Assembly (NCBI GenBank): GCA_009837355.1
Contig: VXTR01000087.1
Location: forward strand, 40,136-104,135
From: Chloroflexota bacterium
Lineage (GTDB): Bacteria > Chloroflexota > Dehalococcoidia > Lucifugimonadales > UBA3495
Reading direction: 5' to 3'
DNA: 64,000 bases
Part shown: piece by piece, positions 1 through 10,933 of the stretch
How positions within the stretch are numbered: position 1 is the stretch's first letter
Layout: each line of letters starts with the position of its first letter
Notes under the pieces: model-generated
Told to the model about the DNA's origin: nothing
Seen by the model: only the letters and a program-made list of their open reading frames with translations
The model's database searches: none
Position numbers and translations under genes: made by a program

Positions 1-221
1 TCGCCAAGATGGAGGACGTGGAGTTTGAGACCCTGCAACGCTTCGCCACCGAGGATAGAGTGGTGGACGACAGCGTGGTGCGGTTCCGCCTGACCGGTGA
101 GGGCTACCTGCCGCTACAACCGGGCACTCAGGTGGAAATGCGCCTGGTGCACATCTTCGAGATGCGTGGCGGGTTAATCAGCAAGGAAATCGGCTACGAG
201 ATGTGGAGGTCGGCGAGTTAG
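1..221 (+). CDS. NTF2/SnoaL-like protein, C-terminal fragment
   Basis: Only the C-terminal end is in the window. The reading frame is open from the left edge and stops at 219-221. The visible residues alternate in beta-strand fashion and end with VHIFEMRGGLISKEIGYEMW, which resembles the last strands of SnoaL-like/NTF2-fold proteins, where a conserved acidic or aromatic strand follows a G-x-I turn. The first in-frame ATG at position 9 is probably internal, because the fold needs about 60 more residues. It converges on the DUF35 gene with five bases between the stops. NTF2-fold proteins range from hydrolases to binding proteins, so no substrate can be given. Confidence 0.45.
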   Translation, partial: AKMEDVEFETLQRFATEDRVVDDSVVRFRLTGEGYLPLQPGTQVEMRLVHIFEMRGGLISKEIGYEMWRSAS

Positions 222-226
222 GCTGC

Positions 227-742
227 TCACCCCGCCGGCACTTCGTGGGACCAGGTGAAGGTGGCGTCGTCGGGTTCGTCGATGAGGCGCCATTGGGGCA
301 TCATGAAGCCCTCTGATACGGGCTGGAAGGCTACCTCGACGCGCTTGCCGATGCCGACGTTTTCCTCCTTTTCCATGTTGAAGTCGGCGTCCACCAGGTT
401 GCCGGTGATGCGCAGGCCGTCAAACTCGGTGGGCTGGCCGCGCTGCTCATCCAGCTCAACCAGCACGATGGCGAAGGGCGTCAGGTCGCGGAAGCTGGGA
501 ATCACGGTGTGGGCCACCACCTGGTAGGAGTAGATGGTGCCCTTGCCGGACACCTGCTGCCATTCCCAGTTGATGGAGGTGCACCAGGGGCAGGCCGGCC
601 CCGGTTCGCCCCGAAGCAGGCCGCAGTCGGCGCACTTCTTGACCACCAGGCGGCCCTCGCCGGCGGCCTCGAAGTAGCCCTTGTACTCAGAATCGTTGTC
701 GGGGATGCTGAGGGTGATGCCCCGGTAGGTGTAGTTCGGCAT
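227..742 (-). CDS. DUF35 Zn-ribbon/OB-fold protein, thiolase partner
   Basis: 171 residues with the DUF35 layout. The N-terminal rubredoxin-like zinc ribbon has Cys37, Cys40, Cys51 and Cys54 as C-x2-C pairs. It is followed by an OB-fold (about 60-150) with the typical G-x-G-x-I-Y-S-Y strand at GKGTIYSY. Proteins of this family bind acyl-CoA and form complexes with thiolases such as HMG-CoA synthase/acetoacetyl-CoA thiolase in archaea and steroid-degradation aldolases in actinobacteria. The gene lies directly downstream of the thiolase-like gene on the same strand, which fits such a complex. The substrate is unknown. The 62-bp gap to the thiolase holds a REP-like inverted repeat. Confidence 0.85.
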   Translation of the reverse strand: MPNYTYRGITLSIPDNDSEYKGYFEAAGEGRLVVKKCADCGLLRGEPGPACPWCTSINWEWQQVSGKGTIYSYQVVAHTVIPSFRDLTPFAIVLVELDEQRGQPTEFDGLRITGNLVDADFNMEKEENVGIGKRVEVAFQPVSEGFMMPQWRLIDEPDDATFTWSHEVPAG

Positions 743-760
743 TGTGGTTCTCCGGTCTGG

Positions 761-780
761 ATTCCGGCTTTTGCCGGAAT
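761..780. repeat. REP/dRS3-like inverted repeat
   Basis: Perfect 8-bp arms ATTCCGGC and GCCGGAAT around a TTTT loop, embedded in the context CTGGATTCCGG...CCGGAATGACGG. This resembles the small dispersed repeats (Neisseria dRS3 and similar REP elements) built on ATTCCnG(n)CnGGAAT. It sits between the thiolase and DUF35 genes. It could also act as a weak transcription or mRNA-stability element. No second copy was noticed in this window. Confidence 0.5.
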
Positions 781-804
781 GACGGGTTGGGAATTATCAA
801 GGGG

Positions 805-2037
805 TCAGTTGAGGACGTTGCCCATGATGAGGGAGCTGCCGACGGCGGGGGTTCCCCAGCCCATGTTCATGCTGATTTTGGCGTCCTTGACCTGGCGGCA
901 GCCGCCTTCCTCACTGTAGTCGTAGGAGTGGTTCCCTTCGGACGCGCCGGAGCAGTAGCAGTCAACGGTACCGCGGAGTTGGCGGACGTTCTCGATGACC
1001 ATGTTCATGCCGTGGGTGTAGCCCTCGCAGAGGTGGCCGCCGCTGAGGTTGTTAGGGCGTTTGCCACCCAGGTTGATGATGCCGCTGGTTACGTAGTCCT
1101 TGCCCTCGCCCTTTTCACACCAGCCGTAGTCCTCGAACTGGAGCAGGACGGTGTAGGTGAAGGCGTCGTAGCAGCCGGTGATGTCAACGTCCTCGTGCTT
1201 GACGCCGGCCAGCTCGAACACGCGCGGGCCGACGTAGTGTCCGGCGACGCGGGTGATGGGGCCGTGCTGGTAGTGGAAATCGCCGCCGGGCTTGGTGCCC
1301 CGGCCCTGGACGCCCTTGATGTAGATGGGCTTGTGCTTGAGGTCGCGGGCGCGCTCGGCGGAGGTTACGATGACGCAGGTGGCGTTATCGGTTTCCAGGC
1401 AGCAGTCCAGCAGGTGGGCCACCGGGCGGATAATCCAGCGGGAGTTCATCACGTCGTCCACGGTGACCCGGTGCTTCATCAGGGCCTTGGGGTTGTTGGA
1501 GGCGTGGTTGGAGTGGGCGACCTTGATGGCGGCCAGGTCTTCGCTCCTGACGCCGTACTCGGCCATGTGGCGGGTGAAGGTGTAGGCGAACTGCTGGACA
1601 GCGCTGATGAGTCCGTAGGGGCGCTTCATCAGGTCCAGGCCGCCGATGGGAGCGGACGCGCGGGCGCCGGTGCCGCCGATGCGGATGTTGGAGTAGCCGT
1701 TCATGGAGCGGAAGATGGCGACGACGTCGCACATACCGGCCTCGATGGCGCCGATGGCCAGCCCCACCAGGGCCTCGGTGGAGGAGCCGCCACCGGAGCA
1801 GTCCATGTAGAAGTTAGGCCGGATGCCCAGGTCGTACTGGATGGACGTGGAGGGCGTGGAGTCGCCGCCGTGGTAGCTGAGCATCCCGTCCACCTGGTCG
1901 GGAGTCAGGCCGGCGTCGTTGATAGCGTTGCGGATGGCCTCGGCGCCCAGGGCGCGGGTGGTGCGGCCCGAGGCGCGGCTGTATTCGGTTTCGCCGACTC
2001 CGACGATGCAGTACTTGTCGCGTGGATTGCCTGCCAT
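805..2037 (-). CDS. thiolase-like acyl-CoA protein (SCP-x/lipid-transfer type)
   Basis: 410 residues from the ATG at 2037, which has a GGAGG ribosome site seven bases upstream. An in-frame start 66 bases further up has no such site. The N-terminus (KYCIVGVGETEYSRASGRTT) and the segment DCSGGGSSTEAL with Cys80 in the nucleophile position match thiolases of the SCP-x/acetyl-CoA acetyltransferase-like group. The C-terminal GGHLCEGYTHG replaces the usual GGAIALGHPxG. Members act in beta-oxidation or sterol side-chain degradation, usually together with a DUF35 protein, which is encoded next in the operon. The altered C-terminal histidine motif leaves it open whether it cleaves, condenses or performs an aldolase-type reaction. 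Confidence 0.85.
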   Translation of the reverse strand: MAGNPRDKYCIVGVGETEYSRASGRTTRALGAEAIRNAINDAGLTPDQVDGMLSYHGGDSTPSTSIQYDLGIRPNFYMDCSGGGSSTEALVGLAIGAIEAGMCDVVAIFRSMNGYSNIRIGGTGARASAPIGGLDLMKRPYGLISAVQQFAYTFTRHMAEYGVRSEDLAAIKVAHSNHASNNPKALMKHRVTVDDVMNSRWIIRPVAHLLDCCLETDNATCVIVTSAERARDLKHKPIYIKGVQGRGTKPGGDFHYQHGPITRVAGHYVGPRVFELAGVKHEDVDITGCYDAFTYTVLLQFEDYGWCEKGEGKDYVTSGIINLGGKRPNNLSGGHLCEGYTHGMNMVIENVRQLRGTVDCYCSGASEGNHSYDYSEEGGCRQVKDAKISMNMGWGTPAVGSSLIMGNVLN

Positions 2038-2089
2038 ATCGTTCCCTCCGATGCAATGCCAGGTGTATCTGCGGTGTTTTGTCTTTACG

Positions 2090-3106
<1,017 letters not shown>

Positions 3107-3108
3107 GG

Positions 3109-5340
3109 TTAGTCCTCTTTGTCAGCAACGCCGGCCATGGCGCGGGCGCGTTGACGTATGGTTTCGGGCAAGGCGTCGCGCTTCCGGCGATGCTTTTGCA
3201 GATATTCCAGCAGGTTGTGGGTGGCAGACTCTTTGCAACGTCCGCAGAGGAGTTCTCCGGAGCGGCAGCGCTTCTGGAGCGCAGCATAGGCGTCCGGCTC
3301 GGGGGTGGCGTGAAAGGCGTGGAGGCTGGACACGCTGCAAATGCGAGGGTCGGGGTTGCCGCCTTTTTCACGCTGCTCGGCCAGGGTCGGACGGCCTCCG
3401 GTGTAGGCACGCCCGATGCGCCGGCGGACGTCCTCGGGTGAGTCGTCGTAGGTGATGCGTCCCTGCGGCACCGCGTTGGTCATAACCTCGATTGCGCTGC
3501 CGGTGCCAGGGTCGTCGTAGGTAGTCAGGCCGCGCGTCATGCGCAGGTAGAGGGCGGATGGCTTGACCAACCCGAACCGGTCGGCGAGGTTCCGAGCCAT
3601 GCGCACGTACACGTCCCCGCCGATGCCGTCTATGACCAGGGTGCGGCAGGGGCCGCCGTATTCGGGCTGCTGGGTGTGGAGTATGTCGGCTAACCGCAAC
3701 AAGGGAAGGAAGGTATCGGTGGCGCTGCTGCTCAGCCGCAGCCCCAAGGCGGAGTTGAGCACGCTCAGGGGCGTGGCGCGTCCAAGGGAGAAGGCGGTTT
3801 CCACGATGGCGGCGCGGTTGAGCTGGAGGTAGGCGTCGGCGCGTTGCAGGTCAAGGCCGGCGGCGGCCAAGGCCAGCAGGCGGTCGAGCATATTGCGGAG
3901 CGCCTGTTCGCGGGAGTCGGATTCGTCCCGGAAGCCCAGGACTATCTCGGCGCCCAATGAGTGGAAGTAAATCAGCAGGTTGCCCAGTGTCATGTGACCC
4001 AAGTGCATCGGCCCATCCGTTGACATGCCGGCGATAATCTTGCACCGTTCGCCATCCGCCAGCGCCTGCATGAACAGGTCGGCGTCCCGGCTGCCCACGA
4101 CTTGACCGGTCAACATATAGGGATGCGGCGCCTCAAACCATTGCACGAATCGCGCTCTTTGCTCCGGGTACGCCTCGTTGAGGCCGGTAATTCGCAGTTC
4201 TTTGACCAGCTCATTTTCGCGAGCCAACGGCTGGTCGCCGGAACGCACGACCAGCGACGGGATGGCGATGTCGGCCTCCTCCGCACTGGTTTCGGGAGAA
4301 TCGGCGTCCAGGATCTGCCCGTGCAGTTGGCTCAGCCGCTGGGCAATGTCGTTAAGGGTCCGTTCCTGGACTTCGCGGGCGTTAGACAGGAGCAGACGGG
4401 CGATGTCCTCGGCGGTTTCCGGGGACAGGCCGAGTTGCCGGGCGCGGCGGCGGGCGCTGACAAACAGGTTTTCTTCCACCGCCGGTTTGTGGATGGTGTC
4501 GCTTTCCAGGTATTTCTCAGCCGCCACGTTGCGGGAGGCTTCGATGCGGGCGTGGGTCAGCTCCAGGATGCGGTCGTGGCTGCCGGCAATGATGGCCCGC
4601 TGGCGTCCGCGGTACTCGGCATAGGGCAAACCGCCGGCAGGCATTTCGGAACGCACCAGGGCCGGGTCTTCGCCGGCCAGCAGCCGGCTTACGCCCCGCT
4701 CTACCTGGGAAACTTCCGACAGGCGACGCCAGTCGGTCGGCACCAGCGACGCCGGCTGTTCGTCCAGCCAGGCGGCCAACCGGGCCATTCGCCGGTCGTA
4801 GATGGCTGCCGCCTCCGGCATAGATATAAGCTCCCGCAGGCCGAGGGCTGGCAACAAGCAATCGCGGCGATAGGCGGATAGGTATTGCGCCCGCTGGGGG
4901 CCGGCCGCCGGCGCATCCCTGAGGTGGTCTGAGTTACGTTCGATGCCGACCAGGTCCAGCTGCGCGGCGTGCCAAAGCAGCCGGCCGTTGGCGTTGCCGT
5001 CGTTTACGTCCAAGTCGGCAGCCCATGCTGCCAACAGGGCGTCGCAGACTGTGGCGACGAACTGCTCCGGCGCGTCGGCTCCGCGGAGCCAGGCGGCGGC
5101 GACGGCGGCGGAATCTCGAGCGCGGTCGGGGGCGTCGGGCCGGCCGGCGAGGTGAAACAGCGCTGCCGCGTTGACTATTACGGTATCGGCGAGCGGGTAA
5201 GACTCGGACAATTCGGCGGCAGTTACGGCGATGCGGCGGGCTGCCGGCAGGCCTGTTGAGTCAGGATGGTCGGCGTAAATTGCGGCCAGCGAGACGGCCA
5301 AGCGGTGGGCGTCAGGCGTGTAAGACTGGGCGGTAGTCAT
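3109..5340 (-). CDS. HD-like / chorismate mutase-like / TrpRS-like fusion protein
   Basis: 743 residues from the ATG at 5340. Residues about 10-110 look like an HD-hydrolase helix bundle without its metal ligands. Residues 248-327 align without gaps to AroQ-type chorismate mutase as I recall the E. coli P-protein: Arg248, Arg265, Lys276, Glu289 and Gln325 fall on Arg11, Arg28, Lys39, Glu52 and Gln88, while Arg51 is Val and Asp48 is Lys. Residues about 390-720 resemble archaeal/eukaryotic TrpRS, with HLGH at 446-449 and a tail like human TrpRS (AYTGGRPTLAEQREKGGNP). The KMSAS-equivalent segment reads VMTNA (619-623), so the catalytic lysine is missing. It sits two bases upstream of the complete trpS. 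Aminoacylation is unlikely. A tryptophan-sensing chorismate mutase is an inference. Confidence 0.75.
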   Translation of the reverse strand: MTTAQSYTPDAHRLAVSLAAIYADHPDSTGLPAARRIAVTAAELSESYPLADTVIVNAAALFHLAGRPDAPDRARDSAAVAAAWLRGADAPEQFVATVCDALLAAWAADLDVNDGNANGRLLWHAAQLDLVGIERNSDHLRDAPAAGPQRAQYLSAYRRDCLLPALGLRELISMPEAAAIYDRRMARLAAWLDEQPASLVPTDWRRLSEVSQVERGVSRLLAGEDPALVRSEMPAGGLPYAEYRGRQRAIIAGSHDRILELTHARIEASRNVAAEKYLESDTIHKPAVEENLFVSARRRARQLGLSPETAEDIARLLLSNAREVQERTLNDIAQRLSQLHGQILDADSPETSAEEADIAIPSLVVRSGDQPLARENELVKELRITGLNEAYPEQRARFVQWFEAPHPYMLTGQVVGSRDADLFMQALADGERCKIIAGMSTDGPMHLGHMTLGNLLIYFHSLGAEIVLGFRDESDSREQALRNMLDRLLALAAAGLDLQRADAYLQLNRAAIVETAFSLGRATPLSVLNSALGLRLSSSATDTFLPLLRLADILHTQQPEYGGPCRTLVIDGIGGDVYVRMARNLADRFGLVKPSALYLRMTRGLTTYDDPGTGSAIEVMTNAVPQGRITYDDSPEDVRRRIGRAYTGGRPTLAEQREKGGNPDPRICSVSSLHAFHATPEPDAYAALQKRCRSGELLCGRCKESATHNLLEYLQKHRRKRDALPETIRQRARAMAGVADKED

Positions 5341-5345
5341 TGCGG

Positions 5346-5359
5346 TCAACCGGGGTTGA
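5346..5359. promoter_or_regulatory. 14-bp palindrome in leader of the CM/TrpRS-like operon
   Basis: TCAACCGGGGTTGA is a perfect palindrome whose nearest base is five bases upstream of the ATG at 5340, between the predicted -10 and the start codon. With a two-base centre it cannot form a good RNA hairpin, so a dimeric repressor operator is the more natural reading. The binding protein is unknown. Confidence 0.35.
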
Positions 5360-5373
5360 ACTCGGATGACCAC

Positions 5374-5379
5374 ATAATA
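5374..5379 (-). promoter_or_regulatory. -10 box of the CM/TrpRS-like - trpS operon
   Basis: On the minus strand TATTAT lies in a small AT-rich island in the 74-bp gap after the alpha/beta hydrolase. Transcription would start near 5366 and give a leader of about 26 bases, which supports the ATG at 5340 over the GTG at 5373. No convincing -35 box is visible. Confidence 0.35.
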
Positions 5380-5414
5380 CCATCAATCTACCGTCCCAAA
5401 TCAGCCGGGGCTCA

Positions 5415-6095
5415 TTAGTCGGGCAGCCGCTCCAGAAAGCGGGCGACGGCAGTGTTGACGGCTGCGGGCTGTTCCAAGGTGACGAAGTGCCCGGAGCCGG
5501 GGACAACCACTACTTGGGCGTCCTGCAGCTCACGGCCCAGGTACTCGGCGTAGCGCACCGGCGTCATCACGTCGTCGGCGCCGACGATGACGAGCGACGG
5601 GATGGCGATTTCCTTGACGCGTTCCATCACGTCGAACTTGTCGCAGGCCAAAAGGTCGTTGTGCTCGACCATGGGGCCGGATTGGAGGGCGCGGGCAGCC
5701 AATTGCGGGGCGAGTTCGCGGTTGATGGCCTCATAGTAGGCCGGGGCTTCGGCCCGCCACTGGTCATCGTCCAGGCATCGGTCCAGGTAATCAGGATGGA
5801 CGCGCAGCCTGGCGCCGGTGCCGATGAGGACGAGGCCGGCCAAATCCTGGGGGAAGCGCAGGGCGTAGTCCAGGGCGATGGCGCCGCCCATTGAGTGGCC
5901 GAAAAGCACGAAGGGCGGGTAGCCGTTACCCACCGCATACTCGCGCAGCCAGTCCACGTAGCCGGAGATGGTGTCCCGGGGCTGACCGTGGGGGTGGCCC
6001 GGCAGGTTCACGGCGTCGGCGTTGGCGAACTGTGCAGTCTGGTAGTGGTAGGTAAGTTCGTTCTGGCCGGAGCCGTGAACCATGAGGAGTTGCAT
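5415..6095 (-). CDS. alpha/beta hydrolase
   Basis: 226 residues, a compact alpha/beta-hydrolase fold. The oxyanion-loop motif HGSG is at 7-10, the nucleophile elbow GHSMGG carries Ser68, the acid is probably Asp174 or Asp175 (GADDVMTP), and the histidine is His203 (GSGHFVTLEQP). No signal peptide is present, so it is cytoplasmic. Family members are esterases, lactonases or C-C hydrolases, and the sequence does not distinguish these. It begins 12 bases after the gyrA stop and probably shares the gyrA transcript. Confidence 0.85.
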   Translation of the reverse strand: MQLLMVHGSGQNELTYHYQTAQFANADAVNLPGHPHGQPRDTISGYVDWLREYAVGNGYPPFVLFGHSMGGAIALDYALRFPQDLAGLVLIGTGARLRVHPDYLDRCLDDDQWRAEAPAYYEAINRELAPQLAARALQSGPMVEHNDLLACDKFDVMERVKEIAIPSLVIVGADDVMTPVRYAEYLGRELQDAQVVVVPGSGHFVTLEQPAAVNTAVARFLERLPD

Positions 6096-6107
6096 GGCGG
6101 CTTATCC

Positions 6108-8873
<2,766 letters not shown>

Positions 8874-8892
8874 CGCGGGTCTCCTTGGGTAC

Positions 8893-9510
8893 TTATGGGC
8901 TCTCTATGAACAGTTGGGCGCGTTCCACCAGTCCGAGGAACAGGCTGTTGAAAGCGGCCGGGACTTCCTCGCCCTGTTCCGGCAGGAACTGCACGGCGAT
9001 AACCCAACTGTGCTCCTTGCTTTCCAGCCCTTCAATGGTTCCGTCGTCCAGCTGGTAGGCGATGGTCATCAGGCGTTCCGCTCGCTGGGGTTCGCGCAGG
9101 GCGAGTTTATGGCGGCTATTCACGCGGAACATACCGGCGCTGCCGATGATGGCGGCCACTTTGGAGCCGGGCGACAGGTAAATTTGATGGCGCAACGGTT
9201 CCGTTTCGTCGTCGGGATAGTGTCGGGCAACGGGAGAGGGAAGCTCGCCGCCGAAGTGGGCGTTGAGCAGGTGCATACCGCTGCCGGTGGCCAGAACGGG
9301 CATATCGTCGTCCAGGGCGGCGGCCAGAGGCGCTGCTGCCTGGGGGTCGGCGCCGTCGGGGATGAAAAGCCCGCCGGCTCCGGCCAGGGCATCGGCGCCC
9401 TCGCCGGGCGCAAGGACGCGAACCTGTCCGCCGGCGGCTTCAACCGCGCGGATGCCCGGGGTGGGATGCTGGCCGTTGCGCTGGGCGGCCGGGATGGCGA
9501 TAGTGGGCAA
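8893..9510 (-). CDS. PuuD-like class I glutamine amidotransferase, catalytically dead
   Basis: 205 residues from a TTG start; no upstream ATG is available. The fold of gamma-glutamyl-GABA hydrolases (peptidase C26) is clear from [20 protein letters not shown], the strand [27 protein letters not shown] and AVQFLPEQ. The nucleophile elbow that reads GICRG in active enzymes is TGSG here (Gly76 for Cys), and the catalytic His of the VQxHPE motif is Leu175, with Glu177 kept. It therefore cannot hydrolyse amides by the usual mechanism and may bind a ligand or act as a scaffold. It is the first gene of the probable gyrA operon. Confidence 0.7.
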   Translation of the reverse strand: MPTIAIPAAQRNGQHPTPGIRAVEAAGGQVRVLAPGEGADALAGAGGLFIPDGADPQAAAPLAAALDDDMPVLATGSGMHLLNAHFGGELPSPVARHYPDDETEPLRHQIYLSPGSKVAAIIGSAGMFRVNSRHKLALREPQRAERLMTIAYQLDDGTIEGLESKEHSWVIAVQFLPEQGEEVPAAFNSLFLGLVERAQLFIESP

Positions 9511-9543
9511 AAGACAATCTACCAGAACGAAATTCCGGTTTAT

Positions 9544-9549
9544 ATTATA
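9544..9549 (-). promoter_or_regulatory. -10 box for the pseudo-glutaminase/gyrA operon
   Basis: A perfect TATAAT on the minus strand inside an AT-rich stretch (9536-9565) that stands out in this GC-rich sequence. Transcription would begin near 9537, about 27 bases before the TTG start. The -35 region is weak. It is the only promoter-like sequence seen upstream of gyrA. Confidence 0.55.
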
Positions 9550-9610
9550 CTAAAAAATGGACTAAATTGCCCGTCGTACCGCCTTCGGGTTTCAGACGAA
9601 ATCGCCTGCT

Positions 9611-10930
9611 TCACGACTCCCCATTCTCCATCACCATGCGGGCCACCTGGCGGCCCATGCGGACCGAGTAGTTGGTGCCGCGGTCTTCGGGGTAGATCTG
9701 CGTGGTGTTGGCCAGGTACAGCGACTCTACCGGCGTACGGTGGTCGGGGATGCGTTCGCTGTAGTTGACGCCGATGATGGGCTGGGCGCCGTCCACCCGG
9801 TGGTGGTGGTATTCGATAACCCAGTCCCGGGAAAAGTCGGGGTTCAGCTGTCGCAGGTGAGGCAGGAACTCTTCCAGCAGCTCGGCCGGTTCCTTGCGGT
9901 ACAACTCGCTGTTGCGGTCGGGGTAGTTGGTGAGATAAACGATGTGATGCCCGCCGTACAGGTTCCGGTCAATCATGTTGGTGTGCTCGATGACACCCAC
10001 GAAGGGTAGCGAGCGGTCGGCCACGTTGAGCCAGTACTTGGACGTCAGCGGCCGGTCCAGCACCAGAATCATCAGCACTGCCGACAGGTACTCCGCCGAT
10101 TCCAGGATGGCGCGGTAATCGTCGGGCAGCTCGGGAACCAGCCGGGTGAACACGTAGGACGGCGTGGTGGCGATAACGGCGTCGTATTCGTAATTCCGTT
10201 CTTCGCCGCCATGCGGCGCGGCGGTGAACCCCATCGCTTTGCCGTCCCGGACGTTGATCCGCCGAACGCCGACGCCGACGTGCACCTTCCCGCCCTGCTC
10301 CACGACCCGTTCTCGGCATACGTCAAACACGGTTCCGAAGCTGCACATGGGGTAGCCCAGGCGTTCCTTTTGCATCCGCTTGCGGGACGCGACCCGCAGG
10401 TAAATCTTACCCCACAGCCAAGTCATGCTGACCTTGTCGTAGTGGTCGCCGAACTTGCCCCGCAGCATGGGTTCCCAGATGACGCGGTAGGCAGCGTCGC
10501 CCATGTGCCGACGGGTCCATTCGGCGGCGGTTACGTCCTCAAACTTGCGCCAGTTGCGCGTCTTCTGCAGCAGGAACGTCCAGAGGCCCAAGCGGATGCG
10601 TTGCGTAAAGGGCAAGGGCGAAAACCGCAACAAGTCCATGGGAGTGGCAAAGTCCCAGATGCGTCCTCCGTGAAACAGGCCGACTTTGGACTCCAGCCAT
10701 TCCATTGAGTCGCCCAGGCCCAGCTCATGGACCAGTTCCACCATGTCGGTGTCGCTGACGAACAGGTGGTGATAGCCTCGCTCCAGCTGGCCGCCGCCGA
10801 CTTCAAAGGTGGACGCCTGCCCTCCCAGGAAGGGCGCAGCTTCAAAGACCTCGGCGAAGTGTCCCCGGTTCGTCAGCTCCAGAGCCGCCGCCAGGCCGGC
10901 CGCGCCGCCGCCGATAATTCCCACTCGCAT
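9611..10930 (-). CDS. NAD(P)/FAD-dependent oxidoreductase (amine oxidase/UDP-galactopyranose mutase-like)
   Basis: 439 residues. The N-terminal FAD-binding motif GIIGGGAAGLAAA is followed by an acidic strand end. The segment GGQASTFEVGGGQLERGYHHLF is typical of the amine-oxidase/protoporphyrinogen-oxidase superfamily that also holds carotenoid desaturases and UDP-galactopyranose-mutase-like proteins. The C-terminus has the second FAD contact (YLANTTQIYPEDRGTNYSV). It lies three bases from a YbhN-like membrane protein and near an Agl23-like protein, which suggests a part in making or modifying a lipid-linked sugar or isoprenoid. Substrate unknown. Confidence 0.8.
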   Translation of the reverse strand: MRVGIIGGGAAGLAAALELTNRGHFAEVFEAAPFLGGQASTFEVGGGQLERGYHHLFVSDTDMVELVHELGLGDSMEWLESKVGLFHGGRIWDFATPMDLLRFSPLPFTQRIRLGLWTFLLQKTRNWRKFEDVTAAEWTRRHMGDAAYRVIWEPMLRGKFGDHYDKVSMTWLWGKIYLRVASRKRMQKERLGYPMCSFGTVFDVCRERVVEQGGKVHVGVGVRRINVRDGKAMGFTAAPHGGEERNYEYDAVIATTPSYVFTRLVPELPDDYRAILESAEYLSAVLMILVLDRPLTSKYWLNVADRSLPFVGVIEHTNMIDRNLYGGHHIVYLTNYPDRNSELYRKEPAELLEEFLPHLRQLNPDFSRDWVIEYHHHRVDGAQPIIGVNYSERIPDHRTPVESLYLANTTQIYPEDRGTNYSVRMGRQVARMVMENGES

Positions 10931-10933
10931 CGG

